Part shown: positions 16,636-28,700 of the stretch, piece by piece | Numbering within the stretch: position 1 is the stretch's first letter | How the letters are laid out: each line of letters starts with the position of its first letter | From: Sphingosinicella sp. CPCC 101087 | Lineage (GTDB): Bacteria > Pseudomonadota > Alphaproteobacteria > Sphingomonadales > Sphingomonadaceae | Direction: 5' to 3' | Assembly: GCF_004151485.1 (NCBI RefSeq) | Contig: NZ_SBFF01000009.1 | Location: forward strand, 62,001-126,000 | DNA length: 64,000 bases | Program-made: the position numbers and the translations under genes | Notes under the pieces: generated by a model | What the model was told of the DNA's origin: nothing | The model's input: the letters and a program-made list of their open reading frames with translations, nothing else | Databases searched by the model: none

Positions 16636-17443
16636 CCAGGGCGGGGCGCGTTCGCCCGGCCTGGGGTCGCTCCGCCTGATCTTTCGGACGGCGGCGATCG
16701 CGCTGGGGCTGATCGCCTGCCTTCCCTTTCACGGGCTCTGGAAGCTGGCTCGCCGCCCCTCTCCCTGGCCGCGACTGTTTCTCAAATGGGCGAGCTGGAA
16801 CGCAGGGCTGCGGGTCCGGGTGGAAGGCCGCCCGCTGGCCGGTCACGTCCTCTATGTCTCCAACCATGTGAGCTGGCTCGATATCCTCGCCCTAGGCAGC
16901 GCCACCGGCGCCGCGTTCGTCTCGCGCGACGATGTCGAGGGATGGCCGCTGGTCGGCTGGATTGCGGGCCTCAACGACACGATCTATGTCGCCCGGCAGG
17001 CGCGCCGCGAGGTACACGGCCAGGCCGACCGGCTCCGGCGGGCCCTCCGGTCCGGACGCGCCGTCGCGCTCTTTCCCGAAGGGACGACCGAGGGTGGACA
17101 CGAGGTCCTTCCGTTCCGCCCGAGCCTGTTCGCCTCGCTCTTCCCGCCTCTCGATGGCGTGAAGGTGCAGCCGGTGGCGATCGATTATGGCGACTCGGCG
17201 AAGGAGATCGCCTGGGTGGGGGCAGAGCCGGCCGGCGCCAATGCCGGCAGGGTCATGCGTCGGCCCGGCTCCATCCCGGTGATCTTGCGCTTCCTCGAGC
17301 CGGTCGATCCGAACCGCGCCGGGGACCGAAAGATCCTCGCCGCGCGGGCGCAGGCCGAAATCGTCGAGGCGCTCGGGCTGGCCGCGCCGGCGAATGCCGC
17401 GCCTTCCGGTGTCGGGGCCAAGCCCCTATATGGCCGCCGATGA
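16628..17443 (+). CDS. plsC: 1-acyl-sn-glycerol-3-phosphate acyltransferase (start uncertain)
   Basis: Makes phosphatidic acid in membrane phospholipid synthesis. The acyltransferase motif NHVSWLD (HX4D) and the glycerol-phosphate motif FPEGTTEGG are clear. In this frame, coding resemblance extends upstream of the HX4D motif to about 16634. It includes a hydrophobic helix ([18 protein letters not shown]) and the family's [12 protein letters not shown]. Yet the frame has no ATG, GTG or TTG between its stop codon at 16490 and a GTG at 16820. I give 16628, where an ATC codon overlaps the fur stop, as the likely boundary; GTG 16820 is the first standard start but loses the membrane helix. The stop overlaps miaB (ATGA). 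Confidence 0.8.
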   Translation: MTDQGGARSPGLGSLRLIFRTAAIALGLIACLPFHGLWKLARRPSPWPRLFLKWASWNAGLRVRVEGRPLAGHVLYVSNHVSWLDILALGSATGAAFVSRDDVEGWPLVGWIAGLNDTIYVARQARREVHGQADRLRRALRSGRAVALFPEGTTEGGHEVLPFRPSLFASLFPPLDGVKVQPVAIDYGDSAKEIAWVGAEPAGANAGRVMRRPGSIPVILRFLEPVDPNRAGDRKILAARAQAEIVEALGLAAPANAAPSGVGAKPLYGRR

Positions 17444-18768
17444 AGATCCGGAATCCCAGAACCTTCCAGGTCAAGTCGTTCGGCTGCCAGATGAACGTCT
17501 ATGACGGCGAGCGCATGACCGAACTGCTGGAGGCGGAAGGCCTGGCCGCGGCGGCGGACGGCGAGGAAGCCGACCTGGTCGTGCTCAACACCTGCCATAT
17601 CCGCGAGAAAGCGGCGGAGAAGGTCTATTCCGAGATCGGGCGAATCGTCGGGCGTGACGCGCCGCCCATGATCGCCGTCGCCGGCTGCGTCGCACAGGCG
17701 GAAGGTGCGGAGATTTCGCGCCGGGCTCCCGGGGTAGACATCGTCGTGGGCCCCCAGGCCTACCACAACCTGCCGGCGCTGATTCGCCGGGCCAAGGCGG
17801 GCGAGCGCGCGGTCGACACCGACATGCCGGCTGCGTCCAAGTTCGGCGCCCTTCCCGCGCGGCGCCGGCTGGCCCCGAGCGCCTTCCTCACCGTCCAGGA
17901 GGGCTGCGACAAATTCTGCACCTATTGCGTCGTGCCCTATACCCGCGGCGCCGAAGTCTCGCGTCCTTGGGCGGCGATCGTCGACGAGGCGAAGGCGCTG
18001 GCCGATGCCGGCGCCCGCGAGATCACCTTGCTGGGCCAGAACGTCAACGCCTGGTCGGGTGAGGACGAGAATGGCCGCACCCAGGGGCTGGGCGGACTCA
18101 TCCGCGCGCTGGACGCGCTGCCGGGACTTGCCCGGATCCGTTATACGACGAGCCATCCCAACGACATGGCCGAGGATCTGATCCGCGCCCATGCCGAGGT
18201 GCCGAAGCTGATGCCCTATCTGCACCTGCCGGTGCAGTCCGGAAGCGACCGGATCCTCAAGGCGATGAACCGCAGCCATACGACCGACAGCTATTTGCGG
18301 ATCATCGAACGCGTCCGCGCCGTCCGGACCGACATCGCTGTGTCCGGCGACTTCATCGTCGGCTTTCCCGGCGAGACGGAGGCCGATTTCGAAGCGACGC
18401 TCCGGATCGTCGAAGCAGTGAACTATGCGCAGGCTTTCTCGTTCAAATATTCGCCGCGCCCCGGAACCCCGGCGGCGGACATGGCCGAACAGGTCGGGGC
18501 CGAGATCATGGACGAAAGACTGCAACGGCTGCAGGCACTCCTGAGGGAGAAGCAGCTCGCCTTCAACCAGGCGAGCGTCGGCCGCCGCACCGAGGTGCTG
18601 CTCGAGCGGGCCGGGCGCAAGCCCGGGCAATTGGTGGGCAAGTCGCCCTGGCTCCAGTCGGTCCATCTCGAGACCTCGACCGCGATCGGCGAGATCGTCG
18701 ACGTGGAGATATTGTCGGCCGGTCCGAACAGCCTGGCTGGCGCCCCCCTCATGAGAACGGCGGCTTAA
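17440..18768 (+). CDS. miaB: tRNA-2-methylthio-N6-dimethylallyladenosine synthase
   Basis: Radical-SAM methylthiotransferase that adds the ms2 group to i6A37 of tRNA. 442 residues. The UPF0004 domain supplies three cysteines (SFGCQMN, NTCHIRE, VAGCVAQ) for the auxiliary cluster. The radical-SAM motif is CDKFCTYC (Cx3Cx2C) at about residue 155. The C-terminal TRAM domain carries [15 protein letters not shown]. Start ATG 17440 overlaps the plsC stop; the open frame further upstream is antisense-like noise inside plsC. Confidence 0.96.
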   Translation: MKIRNPRTFQVKSFGCQMNVYDGERMTELLEAEGLAAAADGEEADLVVLNTCHIREKAAEKVYSEIGRIVGRDAPPMIAVAGCVAQAEGAEISRRAPGVDIVVGPQAYHNLPALIRRAKAGERAVDTDMPAASKFGALPARRRLAPSAFLTVQEGCDKFCTYCVVPYTRGAEVSRPWAAIVDEAKALADAGAREITLLGQNVNAWSGEDENGRTQGLGGLIRALDALPGLARIRYTTSHPNDMAEDLIRAHAEVPKLMPYLHLPVQSGSDRILKAMNRSHTTDSYLRIIERVRAVRTDIAVSGDFIVGFPGETEADFEATLRIVEAVNYAQAFSFKYSPRPGTPAADMAEQVGAEIMDERLQRLQALLREKQLAFNQASVGRRTEVLLERAGRKPGQLVGKSPWLQSVHLETSTAIGEIVDVEILSAGPNSLAGAPLMRTAA

Positions 18769-19761
18769 TTGGCCCAGAAGAAAAATGTGGAAGCGGGCCC
18801 TCGCGCCCGCGTGGAGCTCGAATTCGAGCAGCCGCATCTGCTCGGGCCGCTCTTCGGCGAGTTCGACCGCAACCTCGTGGCGATCGAGGACCGGCTCGGC
18901 GTCTATATCGCCGCTCGCGGCGCCAAGGTGCAGATCGAGGGGGATCCGGAATCGGCGGCGCGGGCACGCGAGGTGCTGCTCGGTCTCTACAACCGGCTCG
19001 ACGAAGGTCACGACATCGACGCCGAGACGGTCAATGCGATCATCGCCATGTCGGGCGAGCCGACCCTGGAGGGTATTGTCTCTCCGGAGGTGGTCGAGCC
19101 ACCCAAGGTGATGATCCGCACGCGCAAGAAGACGATCGTCCCGCGGTCCAAGACCCAGGCCGTCTACATGGAGGCGCTGGCGCGGGACGAGATGATCTTC
19201 GCTTTGGGCCCGGCCGGCACCGGCAAGACCTATCTCGCCGTCGCCCAGGCGGTCCAGCAGCTGATCGGCGGCACCGTCGATCGGTTGATCCTGTCCCGCC
19301 CGGCGGTTGAAGCCGGCGAGCGGCTGGGCTTCCTTCCCGGCGATATGAAGGAAAAGGTCGACCCTTATCTGCGCCCGCTCTACGACGCGCTCTACGACAT
19401 GCTGCCGACCGAGCAGGTCGAACGTCGGCTCGCCTCCGGCGAGATCGAGATCGCGCCGATCGCCTTCATGCGCGGCAGGACCTTGTCCGATGCCTTCATC
19501 ATCCTCGACGAGGCGCAGAACACGACTCCGGCGCAGATGAAGATGTTCCTGACCCGGTTCGGCATGCGCAGCCGGATGGTGGTCTGCGGCGATCCGCAGC
19601 AGATCGACCTGCCCGAGCCCGGCAAGTCCGGCCTGCACGATGCGGTGGCGCGGCTCGAAGGCATAGAGAAGATTTCGATGGTGCGGTTCGGGGCCGGCGA
19701 CGTGGTCCGCCACCCGCTCGTCGGACGGATCGTCGAGGCCTATGAAGGCAAGTCGACATGA
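18769..19761 (+). CDS. PhoH family ATPase (YbeZ-like)
   Basis: 330 residues. An N-terminal KH-like region (about residues 20-90) precedes the P-loop ATPase domain: Walker A GPAGTGKTYLA, Walker B IILDEAQNTT, then VVCGDPQQIDLP. It is thought to act with YbeY in RNA processing and ribosome quality; the two genes are coupled here (ATGA). The start is TTG at 18769, immediately after the miaB stop, with no strong ribosome site, which fits translational coupling. Confidence 0.94.
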   Translation: MAQKKNVEAGPRARVELEFEQPHLLGPLFGEFDRNLVAIEDRLGVYIAARGAKVQIEGDPESAARAREVLLGLYNRLDEGHDIDAETVNAIIAMSGEPTLEGIVSPEVVEPPKVMIRTRKKTIVPRSKTQAVYMEALARDEMIFALGPAGTGKTYLAVAQAVQQLIGGTVDRLILSRPAVEAGERLGFLPGDMKEKVDPYLRPLYDALYDMLPTEQVERRLASGEIEIAPIAFMRGRTLSDAFIILDEAQNTTPAQMKMFLTRFGMRSRMVVCGDPQQIDLPEPGKSGLHDAVARLEGIEKISMVRFGAGDVVRHPLVGRIVEAYEGKST

Positions 19762-20255
19762 TCCTGGTCGACGCCGATGTCTCGGAGGAATGGGACAGTC
19801 GAACCGACTGGCCGGCGCTTGCCGAGCGGTCGGTCCGGGCGGCGATCGCGCATAGCCGATATCCGCAGCTGGTCGACGGCGAGGCCGAGGTTTCCGTCAA
19901 GTTCACCTCGAACGAGGAAGTGCGCGCTCTGAACGCGCAATGGCGGGGCAAGGACAAGGCGACCAACGTCCTGTCCTTTCCGATGGCCGAGGAGACGGCG
20001 CTGGGCACGCCGGCCGGGGCGATGCTGGGCGATGTGGTCCTGGCGCACGGGGTCTGCGCCGCCGAAGCGGCGGAGAAGGCGGTGCCCGTCGAGCATCATG
20101 CTTCGCACCTGGTGGTGCACGGCACGCTTCATCTGCTAGGTTACGACCACGAAACGAGCGAAGCGGACGCGGATCTGATGGAGGAGACCGAGCGACAGGC
20201 GCTCGCATCGGTCGGGATCGCCGATCCCTACGAGGTGACAGAGGTGAACACCTAG
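19758..20255 (+). CDS. ybeY: Endoribonuclease YbeY
   Basis: Zinc-dependent endoribonuclease for 16S rRNA 3'-end maturation and ribosome quality control. 165 residues. The metal motif H-x3-H-x5-H is visible in HLVVHGTLHLLGYDHE, and NVLSFPMAE is the other conserved block. It starts inside the phoH stop (ATGA) and ends 3 bp before the corC-like gene, so it is part of the same operon. Confidence 0.96.
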   Translation: MILVDADVSEEWDSRTDWPALAERSVRAAIAHSRYPQLVDGEAEVSVKFTSNEEVRALNAQWRGKDKATNVLSFPMAEETALGTPAGAMLGDVVLAHGVCAAEAAEKAVPVEHHASHLVVHGTLHLLGYDHETSEADADLMEETERQALASVGIADPYEVTEVNT

Positions 20256-20258
20256 CCA

Positions 20259-21149
20259 ATGGAAGACGACAGTCCTGGCGACCGAGAAGACGGACGCACA
20301 TTCTGGAGTGGCCTGAGGGCCTTCCTGTTCGGGGATGAAAGCGAGGCGACGCTTCGCGACGAGATCGAGGAAGCGATCGAGAGCCGCGAAGGCGAGGTGC
20401 CGCGGGTCGGCGACCTCAGCCATGTGGAACGGCAGATGCTCCGCAACATCCTGCATTTCGGCGAGAAGACCGTCGGCGACGTTGCGGTGCCGCGCGGCGA
20501 CATCATCGCCGTGCCGATCGACATCAGCTTCGACGGCCTGGTCGCCGCCTTCGCCGATGCGGGGCACAGTCGGCTGCCGGTCTACGAGGACAGCCTCGAC
20601 ACCGTCGTCGGCATGATCCACGTCAAGGACGTGTTCGCCGTGCAGGTTGCCGGCGACGAACCTCCCTCGGAGATACGCGACTTGCTGCGGGCGCCGCTCT
20701 ACGTGCCGGAATCCATGGGCGTGCTCGACCTGCTTGCGCGGATGCGGAGCGAGCGGATCCACCTCGCGATCGTCGTCGACGAGTTCGGCGGCACCGATGG
20801 CCTCCTCACCATCGAGGACGTCGTCGAGGAGATCGTCGGCGAGATCGAGGACGAGCATGACGAGGAGGTTCCCGGGCTCCTGATCCCCCTCGAGGACGGG
20901 ATCTGGGACGCCGACGCACGCGCCGAGCTCGAAGATGTCGCCCAAGCGGTCGATGCGCGGCTCGGGACGGTCGAGGAGGATGTCGACACGCTGGGAGGGC
21001 TCGCCTTCGTGCTGGCAGGCCATATCCCGCAGCCGGGCGAGGTGCTGGAGCATCCGAGCGGCTGGAAGCTCGAAGTGATCGAGGGCGACACGCGTCGCGT
21101 CACCCGCCTTCGCCTGCACGCGCCGGAGGAAGGCGCCGTCGCCGGCTAG
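20259..21149 (+). CDS. corC: CorC/HlyC family CBS-domain protein
   Basis: 296 residues, cytoplasmic or membrane-associated. Two CBS domains lie at about residues 68-190 (VAVPRGDIIAVPIDIS, GHSRLPVYEDSLDTVVGMIH, VDEFGGTDGLLTIEDVVEEI). A CorC_HlyC transporter-associated domain ends the protein (LGGLAFVLAGHIPQPGE). The family is linked to magnesium/cobalt efflux. It is last in the plsC-miaB-phoH-ybeY run. In many alphaproteobacteria lnt follows directly; here an unrelated lipoprotein gene does. Confidence 0.93.
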   Translation: MEDDSPGDREDGRTFWSGLRAFLFGDESEATLRDEIEEAIESREGEVPRVGDLSHVERQMLRNILHFGEKTVGDVAVPRGDIIAVPIDISFDGLVAAFADAGHSRLPVYEDSLDTVVGMIHVKDVFAVQVAGDEPPSEIRDLLRAPLYVPESMGVLDLLARMRSERIHLAIVVDEFGGTDGLLTIEDVVEEIVGEIEDEHDEEVPGLLIPLEDGIWDADARAELEDVAQAVDARLGTVEEDVDTLGGLAFVLAGHIPQPGEVLEHPSGWKLEVIEGDTRRVTRLRLHAPEEGAVAG

Positions 21150-21227
21150 TAACAGCGGAGCCGGACTGCGGAACAAGCGCCGGCTTCGCGACTTGGAGGC
21201 GGCATCGAACGATTCGAGGAGGGTGAC

Positions 21228-22550
21228 ATGCATTCACCCCGCAGCGCGCTCGCCTCACTGGCAGCCGCCCTGCTCGTCGCCGGATGCGGCCACACGGCCG
21301 AACTGGCGTTCGAGGAGAGCGTCGGACCACAGCCCCGACTTCCCGATCCCACGCGCAGTCCAATTCCCACGGTGGAAATTGCCGAAGCGACCGGCTGGCC
21401 GCCAGGCGCCGCACCCGTGGCCGCCGAGGGGCTCCGGGTCAATGCTTTCGCCACGGGGCTCGATCATCCTCGCTGGCTACTGGTCCTGCCCAATGGCGAC
21501 GTGCTGGTGGCGGAGAGCGCTGCCCCGCCCAAGCCGGAAGGACTGAAGGGCGAGGGCGGCCTTCGCGCGATGTTCATGCGCCTGTTCATGAAGGAAGCCG
21601 GATCGGCCGTCCCGAGCGAGAACCGCATCACCCTGCTTCGCGATGCGGACGGCGACGGAATCGCAGAGCTCAAGACGCCCTTCCTGACCCGGCTCAACTC
21701 GCCGTTTGGCATGGCACTGGTCGGCGACACGCTCTACGTCGCCAATGCCGATGCGCTGGTGGCCTTTCCCTACACGGCGGGCGCGACCCGGATCGACGCG
21801 CCGGCACGGACCATCGTCGGCCTGCCAGCCGGACGCAACCATCACTGGACCAAGAGCCTGACCGCCAATGCCGACGGCAGCCGCCTCTATGTCGGCGTCG
21901 GATCGAACAGCAACATCGCCGAGCATGGCATGGCCGAGGAGGAAGGGCGCGCGGCGATCTGGGAGATCGATCCCGCGACCGCTAGCCATCGCGTCTTCGC
22001 GTCCGGCCTGCGCAACCCGGTCGGGCTCGAATTTCTCCCCGGCACAGACCAGCTCTGGGTGGTCGTCAACGAGCGCGACGAACTCGGCAGCGACCTCGTT
22101 CCCGACTACCTCACCCGAGTTCAGCCCGACGGATTCTACGGCTGGCCGTGGAGCTATTGGGGGCAGCATGTCGACAGCCGGGTCGAGCCGCCGCGGCCGG
22201 ACATGGTCGCGCGCGCGATTTCTCCCGATTTTGCGCTCGGCAACCATGTCGCTCCGCTCGGCCTGGCCTTCTCCCGCGGCGCCCGGCTCGGCCCGGCTTT
22301 CGCTTCAGGCGCGTTCATCGGCCTGCACGGATCGTGGAATCGACGGCCCCGCAGCGGCTACAAGGTGGTGTTCGTACCCTTCGTCGGCGGGCGCCCGTCG
22401 GGCATGCCGGTCGACGTTCTCACTGGCTTTCTCAGCGACGAAGGCGAAGCGATGGGGCGCCCAGTCGGGGTCCAGATCGCCCGAGACGGCTCGCTGCTCG
22501 TCGCGGACGATGTCGGGGACAGCGTGTGGCGGGTCAGCGCCGGGCGATAG
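21228..22550 (+). CDS. Sorbosone dehydrogenase family lipoprotein (copy 1)
   Basis: 440 residues with a lipoprotein signal ([11 protein letters not shown]), so probably anchored in the periplasm. The rest is a six-bladed beta-propeller of the soluble glucose/L-sorbosone dehydrogenase type, a family that uses PQQ. Marker blocks are [58 protein letters not shown] and [18 protein letters not shown] precedes ATG 21228. A paralogue sharing all these blocks is at 49872-51209. The oxidised substrate is unknown. Confidence 0.9.
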   Translation: MHSPRSALASLAAALLVAGCGHTAELAFEESVGPQPRLPDPTRSPIPTVEIAEATGWPPGAAPVAAEGLRVNAFATGLDHPRWLLVLPNGDVLVAESAAPPKPEGLKGEGGLRAMFMRLFMKEAGSAVPSENRITLLRDADGDGIAELKTPFLTRLNSPFGMALVGDTLYVANADALVAFPYTAGATRIDAPARTIVGLPAGRNHHWTKSLTANADGSRLYVGVGSNSNIAEHGMAEEEGRAAIWEIDPATASHRVFASGLRNPVGLEFLPGTDQLWVVVNERDELGSDLVPDYLTRVQPDGFYGWPWSYWGQHVDSRVEPPRPDMVARAISPDFALGNHVAPLGLAFSRGARLGPAFASGAFIGLHGSWNRRPRSGYKVVFVPFVGGRPSGMPVDVLTGFLSDEGEAMGRPVGVQIARDGSLLVADDVGDSVWRVSAGR

Positions 22551-22604
22551 GCGCCGCGACGAAACTACATTGCGGCCCCGCCACAGGCATGACAGCGTGC
22601 CGGG

Positions 22605-23384
22605 ATGGATTTCCGACATATTCGACTGGAGCTCAGCCCGGCGGCGGTGGCGACGATCACCCTCGACCGGCCCGACACCCTCAACGCCCTCAATGCCGAG
22701 ATGCTCGACGAGCTTCGCGCCGCGGTGGAGAGCCTGCCCGGGGCAGGGGCGCGCTGCCTGCTGATCGTCGGGGAAGGGCGCGGCTTCTCGAGCGGCGCCG
22801 ATCTGGCTTCGGGCGGCGGCCTCCCCGACGATGCCGGGCTTGCTCTGGAGAGGCATTTCAACCCGCTCGTCGAGACTCTGTTCGCCTTGCCCATTCCGGT
22901 CGTCGCCGCGGTGAACGGGCCGGCCGCAGGCGCCGGCTGCTCGCTCGCGCTCGCCGCCGACATCGTGATAGCCGCGCGCTCGGCCTACTTCCTCCAGGCC
23001 TTCGTCAATATCGGCCTGATTCCGGACTGCGGGGCGACCTGGCTGCTTCCCCGCCTCGCCGGCCGGGCGCGGGCGATGGAGATGATGATGCTGGGCGAAC
23101 GGATCGGCGCCGAGCAGGCCGAGGCATGGGGGATGATCTCCCGCGTCGTCGACGATGCCGACCTCGCCCCGGAATCCGTGGCCCTCGCGACGCGGCTGGC
23201 GCAGGGCCCGACGATCGCATTGGGGCTGATCCGGCGGCTCGCGAGGGACTCGGCCCAGCTTCCGCTCCAAAACGCGCTCGCCGCCGAGCGGGTGGCTCAG
23301 CGGGAGGCCGGGTGGACCGAGGATTTCAAGGCGGCCGTGCTCGCCTTCCTGCAGAAGCGCCAGCCGCGCTTCGAGGGCCGCTGA
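22605..23384 (+). CDS. Enoyl-CoA hydratase/isomerase family protein
   Basis: 259 residues, crotonase fold. [14 protein letters not shown] is the entry block, [12 protein letters not shown] the first oxyanion-hole loop, and [21 protein letters not shown] the second. [21 protein letters not shown] holds the position of the catalytic acid. The pattern is closest to PaaG-type hydratase-isomerases. It stands 54 bp after the lipoprotein gene and 77 bp before pccB. It may feed acyl-CoA breakdown into the propionyl-CoA pathway that follows. Confidence 0.9.
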   Translation: MDFRHIRLELSPAAVATITLDRPDTLNALNAEMLDELRAAVESLPGAGARCLLIVGEGRGFSSGADLASGGGLPDDAGLALERHFNPLVETLFALPIPVVAAVNGPAAGAGCSLALAADIVIAARSAYFLQAFVNIGLIPDCGATWLLPRLAGRARAMEMMMLGERIGAEQAEAWGMISRVVDDADLAPESVALATRLAQGPTIALGLIRRLARDSAQLPLQNALAAERVAQREAGWTEDFKAAVLAFLQKRQPRFEGR

Positions 23385-23461
23385 CGCAAGCGCGCATTTG
23401 CCTCCCCCCCGCGCCGGGCATAAGGAAGCGCGCTGGACCGACAGAGGAAATAGATCAGCCG

Positions 23462-24994
23462 ATGGCGACGACGATCGAGGAGCTGGAGAAGCGCCGCGAG
23501 CAGGCGCGGCTCGGGGGCGGCGAGAAGAGGATCGAAGCGCAGCACGCCAAGGGGCGCCTGACGGCGCGCGAGCGCCTGACGGTGCTGCTCGATCCGGGCA
23601 GCTTCGAGGAATATGACATGTTCGTGGAGCATAACTGCTCCGACTTCGGCATGGAGACGCAGAAGTTTCCGGGTGACGGCGTCGTCACCGGATCCGGCAC
23701 GATCAACGGCCGGCTGGTCTACGTCTTCGCCCAGGACTTCACCGTGTTCGGCGGCTCGCTGTCGGAGCGGCACGCGCAGAAGATCTGCAAGGTCATGGAC
23801 ATGGCGATGAAGGTCGGCGCGCCGGTGATCGGCCTCAACGACAGCGGCGGAGCCCGCATCCAGGAAGGCGTCGCCAGCCTTGCCGGCTATGCCGAGGTGT
23901 TCCAGCGTAACGTGCTCGCCTCGGGCGTCGTCCCGCAGATCAGCCTGATCATGGGCCCCTGCGCCGGCGGCGCGGTCTATTCGCCGGCCATGACCGACTT
24001 CATCTTCATGGTGAAGGACAGCTCCTACATGTTCGTCACCGGACCCGACGTGGTGAAGACGGTGACCAACGAGGTGGTCACCCAGGAAGAGCTGGGCGGC
24101 GCGGTCACCCACACCACCAAGTCCGGCGTCGCCGACGTCGCCTTCGAGAACGACATCGACGCGCTTCTCGCCACCCGCGACTTCTTCGACTTCCTGCCTT
24201 TGTCGAACCGACACGATCTGCCCGAGCGGCCCTGCCACGATCCCTGGGACCGCCACGAGGAAAGCCTGGACACGCTCATCCCCGACAGCCCGGCCAAGCC
24301 CTACGACATGCACGAGCTGATCCGCAAAGTGGTCGACGACGGCGATTTTTTCGAGCTTCAGCCGGCCCATGCCGCCAACATCATCATCGGCTTCGGCCGG
24401 GTCGACGGCCGCACGGTAGGCGTGGTCGCCAACCAGCCGATGGTGCTGGCCGGCGTGCTCGACATCAAGTCATCGAAGAAGGCCGCGCGCTTCGTCCGTT
24501 TCTGCGACGCGTTCGACATTCCGATCCTCACCTTCGTCGACGTGCCCGGCTTTCTGCCAGGCGTCGCGCAGGAACATGAAGGGATCATCAAGAACGGCGC
24601 CAAATTGCTGTTCGCGTATGCCGAGGCGACGGTGCCGAAGATCACGGTCATCACCCGCAAGGCCTATGGCGGCGCCTATGACGTGATGGCGAGCAAGCAT
24701 TTGCGCGGCGACCTCAATTATGCCTGGCCGACCGCCGAGATCGCGGTGATGGGCGCCAAGGGCGCGGTCGAGATCATCTTCCGCAAGGATATCGGCGATC
24801 CCGAAAAGATCGCCCAGCGAACGATGGAATATGAGGCCCGGTTCGCCAATCCGTTCGTCGCCGCAAGCAAGGGCTTCATCGACGAGGTGATCATGCCCCA
24901 CTCGACCCGCCGGCGCATCGCGCTGGGCCTTCGTAAGCTGCGCGACAAGCAGCTCGAAAACCCCTGGAAGAAGCACGACAACATCCCGCTGTGA
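23462..24994 (+). CDS. pccB: Propionyl-CoA carboxylase beta (carboxyltransferase) subunit
   Basis: Transfers CO2 from carboxybiotin to propionyl-CoA, giving methylmalonyl-CoA. 510 residues, the normal size. The N-terminus ([20 protein letters not shown]) and [56 protein letters not shown] and [20 protein letters not shown] are the standard blocks. AGAGGAAA precedes ATG 23462. The alpha subunit is encoded 5 kb downstream, separated by mce, mcm and bioB. Confidence 0.97.
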   Translation: MATTIEELEKRREQARLGGGEKRIEAQHAKGRLTARERLTVLLDPGSFEEYDMFVEHNCSDFGMETQKFPGDGVVTGSGTINGRLVYVFAQDFTVFGGSLSERHAQKICKVMDMAMKVGAPVIGLNDSGGARIQEGVASLAGYAEVFQRNVLASGVVPQISLIMGPCAGGAVYSPAMTDFIFMVKDSSYMFVTGPDVVKTVTNEVVTQEELGGAVTHTTKSGVADVAFENDIDALLATRDFFDFLPLSNRHDLPERPCHDPWDRHEESLDTLIPDSPAKPYDMHELIRKVVDDGDFFELQPAHAANIIIGFGRVDGRTVGVVANQPMVLAGVLDIKSSKKAARFVRFCDAFDIPILTFVDVPGFLPGVAQEHEGIIKNGAKLLFAYAEATVPKITVITRKAYGGAYDVMASKHLRGDLNYAWPTAEIAVMGAKGAVEIIFRKDIGDPEKIAQRTMEYEARFANPFVAASKGFIDEVIMPHSTRRRIALGLRKLRDKQLENPWKKHDNIPL

Positions 24995-25007
24995 AAGGTC
25001 GGGAGAC

Positions 25008-25784
25008 ATGATGGCGAATGGCGGTCGCCGAGGCATGAATCGCCGGACGCTCGGAATGGCCGCGCTGGCCCTGCTGCTCGCGGCCGGCGCGCTCGCCTGG
25101 CTGTTCGTCCCGCGCGGCCGGCCTCCCGCGCAATTGCCCACCCCGCTCGCCGCGAAGTCGCCAACCTTGCCCGGTCAGGGTCAGGCCGAGCGGCTTGCCG
25201 CTGCCCGGCGCGCCGCCTTCCCCGACGGTCCGATCGTGCAGGACGATGAGCTGGAGATCGTGTTCCCAGGCAGCCAACTCGTCGACGCGCCGTTCGGACC
25301 GGTGCTCGTGAGCGAAGGACAGGTCCGGCATCCCTTGCGAATCACCCCGGGTCGGATCGCCGTCCACTACCTTCGCCCGGCCATACGCGGTTTCGCGATT
25401 GCCGAGGCTTATCCCCGTGCGATCGAGGGCGGCAGCTTCGGCCAGGTAGCCGGCTGGCGGGTTTCGGACCGCTTCACCGAGTTCCCGGTAATTTACACCG
25501 AGGAGGGCGGAACCTGGCAGGGCGTCACCTGCGCGCAGGCTATGCTGACGGAGCTGACGCCGCAGGGCCCGCAATTGATTGCAACCGTTCCCCTCGCCTA
25601 CGAAAATAGCGGAGCCGTCGTCGATGGTTCAGAGGTCCGTTCGATCGAGGGTCAGATCCTGAACGTCGAGCGCGGGCGCTCCTTCGATGTGGTCTATGAC
25701 GGGAGCGAGCGCTTCACCGACACCTACGTGTATCGCGGCGGCCGATTCGTCAGAACCGGTAGCGCGCCCAGGGATTGGTGCTGA
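25008..25784 (+). CDS. Hypothetical membrane-anchored protein in propionate cluster
   Basis: 258 residues, function unknown. One N-terminal membrane segment (LGMAALALLLAAGALAWLF) follows a short basic start, so the bulk should lie in the periplasm. The exported part is rich in beta-strand-like sequence (RITPGRIAVHYLRPAIRGF, VIYTEEGGTWQGVTC) with single cysteines near the middle and at the very end. Starts at ATG 25008, 25011 or 25032 are all possible. It lies 13 bp after pccB and 3 bp before the next small gene, so it is cotranscribed with the methylmalonyl genes. Confidence 0.75.
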   Translation: MMANGGRRGMNRRTLGMAALALLLAAGALAWLFVPRGRPPAQLPTPLAAKSPTLPGQGQAERLAAARRAAFPDGPIVQDDELEIVFPGSQLVDAPFGPVLVSEGQVRHPLRITPGRIAVHYLRPAIRGFAIAEAYPRAIEGGSFGQVAGWRVSDRFTEFPVIYTEEGGTWQGVTCAQAMLTELTPQGPQLIATVPLAYENSGAVVDGSEVRSIEGQILNVERGRSFDVVYDGSERFTDTYVYRGGRFVRTGSAPRDWC

Positions 25785-25787
25785 GCG

Positions 25788-26036
25788 ATGCAAGCCTTCC
25801 AGCCGGAAGAGATGTTCGTCGGGCTGGTCGCTCTGGTCCTGCTTCCGGTCATCGCCTTGCGGATCGTGCGCGGCGTTCAGCAGGGCCGGCTGCCGGTCTA
25901 CCGGACCTATATCGAACGCGACGACGACCGCGCCAAATTCGGCGCCATGCTGGCGATCCACGCCGCCACCTTCGTGCTGATGGCGATCGTCGCCGCCGAT
26001 CTCCTCTTCGACCTCGACCTCAGGGACCTGTTATGA
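25788..26036 (+). CDS. Small two-helix membrane protein in propionate cluster
   Basis: 82 residues. Two hydrophobic segments (MFVGLVALVLLPVIALRIV and MLAIHAATFVLMAIVAADLLF) flank a short charged loop (YRTYIERDDDRAKF). It sits between the 258-residue protein and mce, and its stop overlaps the mce start (ATGA), which supports it being real and translated. I do not recognise a family. Confidence 0.75.
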   Translation: MQAFQPEEMFVGLVALVLLPVIALRIVRGVQQGRLPVYRTYIERDDDRAKFGAMLAIHAATFVLMAIVAADLLFDLDLRDLL

Positions 26037-26452
26037 AGCTTGGCCGGTTAAACCATGTGGGGGTCGCCACCCCTTCCATCGAAAAGAGCGTGGCGATCTA
26101 TCGCGACCTGCTCGGGGCGACGAAGATCCACGAGCCGTTCGACCTGCCGCCGCAGGGCGTGCGGGTCTGCTTCGTGGACACGCCCAACAGCCAGGTCGAG
26201 CTGCTCGAGCCGCTCGGCGAGAGTTCGCCGATCGCGAAGTTCCTCGAGAAGAACCCGCAGGGCGGGCAGCACCATGTCTGCTTCGAGGTGCCGGACATCG
26301 ATTCGGCCAAGGCCGAGATGGAGGCGAAGGGCGCGCGGGTGCTCGGCGAGCCGCGGATCGGCGCGCACGGGACGCCCGTCATCTTCGTGCACCCGAAGGA
26401 TATGGGCGGCGTTCTCGTCGAGCTGATGGAGACGCCCAAGGCGCCGCATTGA
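26033..26452 (+). CDS. mce: Methylmalonyl-CoA epimerase
   Basis: Interconverts (S)- and (R)-methylmalonyl-CoA between the carboxylase and the mutase. 139 residues, glyoxalase/VOC fold. LNHVGVATP supplies a metal His, SQVELLEPLGE the Gln/Glu region, GGQHHVCFEVPDI the second His, and GGVLVELME the last Glu. ATG 26033 overlaps the preceding stop. About 100 bp with two palindromes separates it from the mutase gene. Confidence 0.95.
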   Translation: MKLGRLNHVGVATPSIEKSVAIYRDLLGATKIHEPFDLPPQGVRVCFVDTPNSQVELLEPLGESSPIAKFLEKNPQGGQHHVCFEVPDIDSAKAEMEAKGARVLGEPRIGAHGTPVIFVHPKDMGGVLVELMETPKAPH

Positions 26453-26484
26453 TCGATGACGGTAACATTGATCGGGGGCGCTCC

Positions 26485-26543
26485 CCGGCGTAGGCCGGAC
26501 CGGATTTCGATCTCGGAAGGTGGGTCCCGGCCGATGCCGGGAC
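26485..26543. repeat. Pair of REP-like palindromes before mcm
   Basis: CCGGC-GTAG-GCCGG (26485-26498) and GTCCCGGC-CGAT-GCCGGGAC (26524-26543) are two hairpins 25 bp apart in the 103-bp gap between mce and the mutase gene. Paired short GC-rich palindromes of this form are typical dispersed extragenic elements. They may also modulate read-through into mcm. Confidence 0.5.
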
Positions 26544-26555
26544 ACGTGGAATGGA

Positions 26556-28696
<2,141 letters not shown>

Positions 28697-28700
<4 letters not shown>

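Noticed and set aside
17185-19713. 842-codon open frame antisense to miaB and phoH
   Set aside because: The plus strand carries unmistakable MiaB and PhoH motifs; the antisense product is His/Arg/Gly-rich and resembles nothing.
22148-23461. Apparent 438-codon N-terminal extension of pccB
   Set aside because: It runs out of frame through the enoyl-CoA hydratase gene; the conserved PccB start and a ribosome site are at 23462.
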